From Geothrix oryzisoli (GTDB lineage: Bacteria > Acidobacteriota > Holophagae > Holophagales > Holophagaceae): DNA of 64,000 nucleotides. This document shows, in pieces, positions 56,896 to 64,000 of the stretch. The stretch is taken from NCBI RefSeq assembly GCF_022808865.1, contig NZ_JAKZLB010000001.1, positions 248,001 through 312,000 on the forward strand, in the 5' to 3' direction. Position numbers and translations under genes: made by a program. Position 1 is the stretch's first letter, and every line of letters begins with the position of its first letter. The notes under the pieces were generated by a model that saw only the letters and a program-made list of their open reading frames with translations, was not told the DNA's origin and did not search any database.

Positions 56896-58215
56896 CTAGG
56901 CCAGGGCCAGGTCGCGGCGGGCGGCCGCTTCAAGCTCGAGGAGCGCCTGGTCCACCCAGGCAGACTCCTGGGCCTCCACCATGAGGCGGAGCTTGGGTTC
57001 CGTGCCGGACCAGCGGATGACCTGGCGTACCCCATCGCCCCAGCGGGCATCGATGGCGGCCATGGCGGAGACCAGGTCCAGGCAGGCTTCCACGGGCCGG
57101 CGGTCGCGGGCGACCACGTTCACCAGACGCTGGGGCCAGGGCCGGAAGGTCCAGGCCCAGCGCCGGTTGGCTGGCCGGTGCAGGAGGGCACGCAGGATGC
57201 CGAGCGCGGCGGCCATGCCATCACCGCTCGGGCCCACCCGCTTCTGGATGAGATGCCCCGAGGCCTCGGCGGCGAGGTCCCAGCCACGGCGCGCCATCTC
57301 CCTCAGCAGGAACTTGTCGCCCACAGGCGTGCGGACGAAGGGGATGCCCGCCTGAGCCAGGGCCTGAGCCAGGCCGCCGTTGGTCATCACGGTGCCCACG
57401 ACGCCCGGAGGGGCGTCTCCGCAGGCCTGGCGGTCCTGGGCCAGGAGCCACATCATCTGGTCGCCATCCACGAGATCGCCCTGGCCATCCACCAGCAGGC
57501 AGCGATCCCCGTCGCCGTCGAAGGCGATGCCCAGCTGGGCCCCTCGCGCAACCACGGCCGCGGACAGGGCATTGAGGTGGGTGGAGCCCACACCCACGTT
57601 GATGGAGGGGCCATCGGGAGGGACGCCGATCCAGTGGATGCCGGCACCTCGGAAGAGTTCCTGGGCGGTCTCGGCCGTGGCGCCGTGGGCGCAGTCGATC
57701 ACCACGCCGAAATCCGCAGGCAGGTCGATGCCGCCGAGGTGGGCCAGGTAGGGCTGAAGGTCCAGATGGGCGGCCGGTACCGAAATGGTGGTGGGTTCGG
57801 GAAGGGCGTCGAAGGCGGTCTCGATGGCGCGTTCCTGATCCTCTTCCAGCTTCTCGCCCAGTTCGTTGAAGCCCTTGAGGCCGTTATCCTCGGGCGGATT
57901 GTGGCTGGCGGAGATCATGAGGCCCCAGGTCTTCTCGCCCTCGGCGCTCAGCTTGGCGACCGTCCAGGCCACCGCAGGAGTGGGTGCCATGCCGAGGATC
58001 AGCACTTTGAGACCCAGCCCCACGCCCATGATGAAGGCTTCGGACATGGGACCGGAACTGGAGCGCGGATCCCAGCCCATCACGAGCCGCTTCACACCTG
58101 CGGCCCGGGCCACCTGGGCCCAGGCGGCGCCCCAGCGCGAGACCTCCTCGAGGGTGAGGGGAGTGCGGAGGGCCACCCCGCGAATGCCGTCGGTTCCGAA
58201 ATAGCGCAGACTCAT
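56896..58215 (-). CDS. glmM: Phosphoglucosamine mutase
   Basis: GlmM converts glucosamine-6-phosphate to glucosamine-1-phosphate for UDP-GlcNAc. The 439-residue protein has the start RYFGTDGIRGVA, the phosphoserine loop MISASHNPPEDNG, the metal loop AFDGDGDRCLLVD, the sugar loop EASGHLI and the phosphate-binding RWSGTEPKLRLMVE. The order ftsH-folP-glmM is conserved in many bacteria and is present here. Confidence 0.96.
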   Translation of the reverse strand: MSLRYFGTDGIRGVALRTPLTLEEVSRWGAAWAQVARAAGVKRLVMGWDPRSSSGPMSEAFIMGVGLGLKVLILGMAPTPAVAWTVAKLSAEGEKTWGLMISASHNPPEDNGLKGFNELGEKLEEDQERAIETAFDALPEPTTISVPAAHLDLQPYLAHLGGIDLPADFGVVIDCAHGATAETAQELFRGAGIHWIGVPPDGPSINVGVGSTHLNALSAAVVARGAQLGIAFDGDGDRCLLVDGQGDLVDGDQMMWLLAQDRQACGDAPPGVVGTVMTNGGLAQALAQAGIPFVRTPVGDKFLLREMARRGWDLAAEASGHLIQKRVGPSGDGMAAALGILRALLHRPANRRWAWTFRPWPQRLVNVVARDRRPVEACLDLVSAMAAIDARWGDGVRQVIRWSGTEPKLRLMVEAQESAWVDQALLELEAAARRDLALA

Positions 58216-58224
58216 GCCGCCAGA

Positions 58225-59039
58225 TTAACCGATGGCGTGCGTCCTGAAGACCCTGTAGCCCCATTCCAGCGCTTCCGCATGGGCCGCGGCCGTGAGAGCG
58301 TCCCTCCGGCCCGGGGCGAGACCCGGTGTGCCGGCCCGGGTGGCCAGGAACCGCTTGCGGGAGATGCCGATGCAGATGCGGTCTGCCGGCCAGGCCAGGG
58401 CCTCCGGCAGCCGGGGCAGGGCCTCCCAGAGGGCGAGATCCTCCAGGAACGTGGTGCCGAAGCCGAAGCCGGGATCCAGCAGCACCCGGCCATCGGCGAG
58501 GCCGGCGGTGCGCAGTCGGTCCCGCACGGTGAGCAGTTCGCCAAGGGCGGAGTTCGCTTCCTTCGGCGTGGGGTCGTCATAGGTGGGCATGAGGAAGCCC
58601 TCACCCAGCCGGCGGCTGCGCATGGCGATGAGCCCGCAGGAGGAGGTCCCGGCGAGCTCCAGCATGGCCGGCTCGGTGAAGCCATCCACATCGTTGATGA
58701 CGGAGGCGCCGGCTGCGAGACCCTTCGCCGCCACCGCCGCGTGGCGGGTATCCAGGCTGAGCGGAATGTGCGGCAGGGCCTCGGTCAGCGCCGCCAGGAC
58801 CGGCTCGAGGCGGCGCCACTCCGTGGCGGCGTCCACCATGGCGGCCCCGGGGCGGGTGCTCTCGGCGCCGAGGTCCAGCATCCGGGCGCCGGATGCCACC
58901 AGCTGGCGGGCCTGCACCAGCGCCGCCGCAGGTTCCGCGAACTGGCCGCCATCACTGAATGAGTCCGGCGTCAGGTTCAGGATGCCCAGAAAAAGGGGAC
59001 CACCCGTCAGGAGTGGCCCCCAGTCGAAGGTCTTTCCGG

Positions 59040-59043
<4 letters not shown>
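58225..59043 (-). CDS. folP: Dihydropteroate synthase
   Basis: FolP condenses p-aminobenzoate with dihydropterin pyrophosphate; it is the target of sulfonamides. The 272-residue TIM barrel shows [64 protein letters not shown] and GISRKRFL. Its ATG overlaps the ftsH stop by four bases (59040-59043), so translation is coupled. Confidence 0.96.
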
Positions 59044-60971
<1,928 letters not shown>

Positions 60972-60975
60972 AGGG

Positions 60976-61995
60976 TCACTCCTTGGGGCACTTGCCCAGG
61001 TGGCCCTCCAGTGTACTAGGCCCGGGAAGGCAGCTGAACCTTAGATGCAGATACCCGCCATCTGGTTCAGGCTCCAGGTGGAAATTCCCCCACGAAGATG
61101 GTTTGCGGCCACTCGTGAGGCGCCTGGCGAGCCAGGGTGCCAGGTCCCGCAACAGGGCGGCTTCCCGGGGCCAGCCAAGGCGGCGGAAGGCGGATTCCAG
61201 GGTCCAGCGCAGCTCCGGTTCCAGCCAGGATTCACGCCGGAGGCGGATTTTCCCCTCCGCGACGGACCAACGGGTGCCTTCCCATCCGGCGACCAGTGTC
61301 CTGGCCAGGTGTTCGGCCTCCCCCGCCTGGAGGTGAGTCTCGAACAGGTGGCGGTCCAGGCCGGGGGCTTCCCGCCGGAGCGTCTCGAGAATCGGCCGCC
61401 ACCGGTTCCGCGCCGTGAAGGGCTCAGCGTTGCTGGCATCCTCCCGCCAGGGAAGGTTCCGCGACGCCAGGTAGGTGCGCAGGTCCGCCCGGCGGATCTC
61501 TGCCAGGGGCGACCAGCGCAGGCCCTGCCGGGGCGCGAGGGGGTGGAGGCAGCCGAGGCCGCCGCCCCGGGCCAGCCGCAGGAACACCGTCTCCGTGTGA
61601 TCGTCCAGGGTGTGCCCCGTAGCCACGCTGCCGGCGCCGGCCTGCTCGGCCTCCTGCCGGAGCCAGTCCCAGCGCAGCTCCCGGGCCGCCATCTCCAGCC
61701 CCTGGGCGCTGGCTTCGGCATGGGCCCGCACCCCCAGCGACGCCTCCACGAGATCCAGGTCCAGCGCGCGGCAGAGCTGCCGCACGAAGGCCGCATCTTC
61801 CGCGGCCTCCGGCCGCAGGCCGTGGTCCGCATGGGCGACGCTCAGCTCCAGGTCCAGGCTCTTCCGCAGTGCCCAGAGCAGGGCCAGCAGGGCGACGGAA
61901 TCCCCCCCGCCCGAGCAGGCCACCAGCACGCGGCCCGTGACGCCATCGCCCCGGCGCTGGATCTGCGCGAGGAGGTCGGACTCGAAGCGGTTCAT
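60976..61995 (-). CDS. tilS: tRNA(Ile)-lysidine synthase
   Basis: TilS modifies cytidine 34 of tRNA-Ile(CAU) to lysidine so that it reads AUA. The PP-loop SGGGDS is at 28-33, followed by [40 protein letters not shown] and the domain with [10 protein letters not shown]. At 339 residues it is shorter than the E. coli enzyme, with a reduced C-terminal region. The start overlaps the bshB1 stop by four bases, and ftsH follows after a short gap, the usual tilS-ftsH pair. Confidence 0.94.
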   Translation of the reverse strand: MNRFESDLLAQIQRRGDGVTGRVLVACSGGGDSVALLALLWALRKSLDLELSVAHADHGLRPEAAEDAAFVRQLCRALDLDLVEASLGVRAHAEASAQGLEMAARELRWDWLRQEAEQAGAGSVATGHTLDDHTETVFLRLARGGGLGCLHPLAPRQGLRWSPLAEIRRADLRTYLASRNLPWREDASNAEPFTARNRWRPILETLRREAPGLDRHLFETHLQAGEAEHLARTLVAGWEGTRWSVAEGKIRLRRESWLEPELRWTLESAFRRLGWPREAALLRDLAPWLARRLTSGRKPSSWGNFHLEPEPDGGYLHLRFSCLPGPSTLEGHLGKCPKE

Positions 61996-62711
61996 GCCGG
62001 CGCGTTCAGGCGGCCCACGAGCTCGATCAGGGCCGGGGGGACCGGCCGCTCGCACCACAGGGCCTCGGCCCAGTCGCACATGTGGAGGGAACCCCAATGC
62101 ATGGCCCGGCCCAGGACGCCGCGCCGGAAGGCCGGGTGGGCGATGCGCGTGACGGGCTGGGCAGCATCCTGGTTGAACTGGCTGCCGAAGGCATCGAAGG
62201 CGGCCATGCGCCGCTCCCACACGGCGCTCACATCCACCAGCAAGTCCGGCGGGCCGGGATTCTCGCCACCGACCCAGGCGGTGGCTTCGGGGCGCCAGGG
62301 GGACCCTTCGCAGGGGTAGTTCTTCAGGCCGGCGTAGTAGGCGGCCTCCCGGGCCAGGCGATGGGCACGGCGGTGGTCGGGATGGCGGTCGTCCGGGGCT
62401 GGCACGATCAGCACCCGGGGCCTGAGCCGACGGATCTCGGCCATCAGGCGCAGTCGGTAGGCCTCCTCCTCGGTGAAGCGCCCATCGGGAAAATCGAGGA
62501 CGAGCCGGGGCACGCCCAGGATGCGCGCAGCCGCTTGCGCCTCGGTGCGGCGCGTCTCCGCGGTGCCGCGGGTGCCGAGGTCGCCGCTGGTGAGGTCCAG
62601 GATGCCGGCCTTCATCCCGCGGTCCGAAGCCAGGGCGAGGAGGCCGCCGACATGGACTTCCACATCATCCGGATGCGCTCCGAGGGCGAGGAGGTCGAAG
62701 TCGTGGCTCAT
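61992..62711 (-). CDS. bshB1: PIG-L deacetylase, bacillithiol synthesis BshB1
   Basis: BshB1 removes acetyl from GlcNAc-malate in bacillithiol synthesis. The 239-residue protein shows the zinc motif LGAHPDDVEVHVGG, the segment LTSGDLGTRGTAETRRTEAQAAA, RPRVLIVPAPDDRHPDHRRAH and the C-terminal GSQF. The GTRGT box is typical of BshB1 among LmbE/PIG-L proteins. The direct neighbour is bshC, with the ATG of bshB1 overlapping the bshC stop, which makes the assignment firm. Confidence 0.9.
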   Translation of the reverse strand: MSHDFDLLALGAHPDDVEVHVGGLLALASDRGMKAGILDLTSGDLGTRGTAETRRTEAQAAARILGVPRLVLDFPDGRFTEEEAYRLRLMAEIRRLRPRVLIVPAPDDRHPDHRRAHRLAREAAYYAGLKNYPCEGSPWRPEATAWVGGENPGPPDLLVDVSAVWERRMAAFDAFGSQFNQDAAQPVTRIAHPAFRRGVLGRAMHWGSLHMCDWAEALWCERPVPPALIELVGRLNAPA

Positions 62712-63883
62712 GGTTCCTCCACCAGGATCACGGGGGTGGCACCGTCCATGCGGTCCAGGATGCGGTCGAGCAGGGCGCCGTTGCGGAGCCAGGGAAGGCC
62801 TGGCACCACACGCTCCTGGGGCCGGCCGAAGGGGAAGAGCAGCTGGCGGAGCCGTTCGGGGTCGCTGCCCACCAGCCTGGCCGCCGCCTCCCGGTGCAGG
62901 CGATGGTCCAGCTTGGCCAGCCGTTGCCTGGTGCGGGCCTGCTCCCGCTGGAACCGCAGCTGCAGCGGTTCCGGCCAGGCGGGATCCGGCACCACTGCCT
63001 GGAAGCGGGTGGTGGGCAGCGGGCCGGACCATGCGGCCAGGCGGTCCCAGGCCCCCAGGCGCAACGCATCGAGCTGTCCGGCGGAAACCTGGAATCCCTG
63101 AGGCACGACATAGACGCTGGGCCTCGGCAGGAGCTTCGGTGCGGCGAGCCCCACCTGGTCCCAGAGCGGTTCACAGAGGCGCCAGTAGGCCCGTTCGGAG
63201 GGCCCCAGCACCACGGCGGCGACGGGCAGCAGCAGGGACTGCATCAGGGGCCGGACGGCCGCGCCGGGGCTCAGCCAGCAGCCTGCGGGAAGCGGAGCCC
63301 CCCGGTCCAGACGCCGCCGGAGCCCGGTGCGGGGATCGAGTGAGAACCAGGCCGCCTGTACCCGTGGATCGAGGGGGAGCGGAGCGCCTTCGGCCTCCAG
63401 CCGGTCTGCCTGCCGCATCATGAGCGCTTCGAGATCCAGGCCCCGCCAACGTTCCAGCTCGCCCTGGATGGGCTCCCGGACCGCCGGATCGGTGGGCGAG
63501 AAAGGACGCAGGCCACGCTCCCAGAGCGGCTGGCCCAGGGCCAGGGCATGGCCGCGAAGGGTGGGCTCCTGGGGTTCGGGCAGGGTGCCCCACAGGGTGG
63601 TGGCCTCGGCCTGGTGGCCCGGCAGCCACGGCAGCCAGCCGGTGGCGGTCCCGGCCCGTGCGTCGAACCGGAAGCGATGCGCGGCCAGCCGGCCCGCCCG
63701 CCATCCCACCACGGAGGCCACTTCGGCGCGGTCGTGGTCCTCGTCCGCCAGCCAGTAGACCGCCTCGGCCCCCGTCCGGCGGGCCTCCGCCAGGGCGGCC
63801 AGGGCCTTGGCCACGGAAAGGGCTGGGCTCCAGCCGGCCCCGATCTGCTGTCCCGTGGCGACCACGGGCTTCCGGGCGTTCAT
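62708..63883 (-). CDS. bshC: Bacillithiol synthase BshC, compact form
   Basis: BshC is thought to add cysteine to glucosaminyl-malate. Visible family signatures are ATGQQIGAGWSPALSVAKALAAL, VYWLADEDHDRAEVAS, and later SPGAAVRPLMQSLLLPVAAVVLGPSERAYW. At 391 residues it is much shorter than the usual 500-540: the ATGQQ motif comes at residue 8 instead of about 80, and the C-terminal coiled coil looks reduced. GAGGG lies eight bases before the ATG at 63883. The reading as BshC rests on motifs plus the bshB1 neighbour. Confidence 0.82.
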   Translation of the reverse strand: MNARKPVVATGQQIGAGWSPALSVAKALAALAEARRTGAEAVYWLADEDHDRAEVASVVGWRAGRLAAHRFRFDARAGTATGWLPWLPGHQAEATTLWGTLPEPQEPTLRGHALALGQPLWERGLRPFSPTDPAVREPIQGELERWRGLDLEALMMRQADRLEAEGAPLPLDPRVQAAWFSLDPRTGLRRRLDRGAPLPAGCWLSPGAAVRPLMQSLLLPVAAVVLGPSERAYWRLCEPLWDQVGLAAPKLLPRPSVYVVPQGFQVSAGQLDALRLGAWDRLAAWSGPLPTTRFQAVVPDPAWPEPLQLRFQREQARTRQRLAKLDHRLHREAAARLVGSDPERLRQLLFPFGRPQERVVPGLPWLRNGALLDRILDRMDGATPVILVEEP

Positions 63884-63963
63884 GGCCGGCCCTCGGGGGG
63901 CCAGGCCGTTTGCAAGCCGCGCTGGGGCATCGTACACATGGGCCCAAGCCTACCCGATCTGCC

Positions 63964-64000
63964 ATGCTCGTCGGCATGTGGAGCGTGGAACCCTGGATTC
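63964..64000 (+). CDS. Possible start of a divergent gene (cut by right edge)
   Basis: An ATG at 63964 (and another at 63976) opens a frame to the right edge of the window, divergent from bshC. Only 12 codons are visible (MLVGMWSVEPWI), so no family can be named. Confidence 0.25.
   Translation, partial: MLVGMWSVEPWI

Overview
The window is a high-GC, gene-dense piece of a Gram-negative bacterial chromosome. The likely source is Acidobacteriota, probably a Holophagae/Geothrix-type organism. This is inferred from the combination of lipopolysaccharide genes (lptB, lpxC, a Kdo-kinase-like gene), futalosine-pathway menaquinone synthesis (mqnC), bacillithiol-type thiol synthesis (bshB1, bshC), VPS10/sortilin-type beta-propeller proteins and DUF3857/transglutaminase proteins. 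No 16S gene is present, so the placement is indirect. There are no CRISPR arrays, no intact insertion sequences and no phage genes; most of the window is chromosomal core.

Layout. 1-16091 runs on the + strand: a DUF3857 pair, accA, recJ, an LptC/LptA-like fusion, a large VPS10-type protein, lptB, rpoN, hpf, a tiny zinc-ribbon gene, mqnC and ilvD. 16138-24544 on the - strand is a nearly complete histidine operon (hisD, hisC fused to a HAD phosphatase, hisB, hisH, hisA, hisF, hisIE, hisZ, hisG). It is interrupted between hisD and hisC by a 272-bp highly structured intergenic element. 24616-32083 (-) carries lpxC, ispD, rlpA, a DUF4388-SPOR protein, tyrS, a small membrane protein and a PIN-PhoH gene. 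32189-36517 (+) holds two tandem prolyl oligopeptidases, followed by tRNA-Thr(CGT), a strong terminator and a tRNA-like repeat zone.

37082-46041 contains ychJ, a second VPS10-type protein, hutU and a redox cassette (ferredoxin-MBL, aldo/keto reductase, nitroreductase, thioredoxin, WrbA-like flavoprotein). The cassette is transcribed divergently from an HxlR regulator with three operator-like half sites between them. 46113-52947 (-) is a six-gene molybdenum hydroxylase operon: two 2Fe-2S/large-subunit pairs plus xdhC and mocA. 53087-63883 carries a periplasmic PPIase, a Kdo-kinase-like gene, a stand-alone DUF2344 gene, then ftsW, glmM, folP, ftsH, tilS, bshB1 and bshC.

How the genes work together. 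Envelope biogenesis recurs throughout (LPS synthesis and export, peptidoglycan precursor and SEDS genes, RlpA/SPOR proteins). The his operon appears able to complete the pathway because the phosphatase step, otherwise missing, may be supplied by the HAD half of the HisC fusion. The HxlR cassette and bacillithiol genes suggest a thiol- and flavin-based defence against electrophiles or quinones. The most interesting unexplained items are the 272-bp his-operon element, the HxlR-linked redox cassette, a candidate sigma-54 promoter with palindrome before lpxC, and the T-arm repeats after tRNA-Thr.
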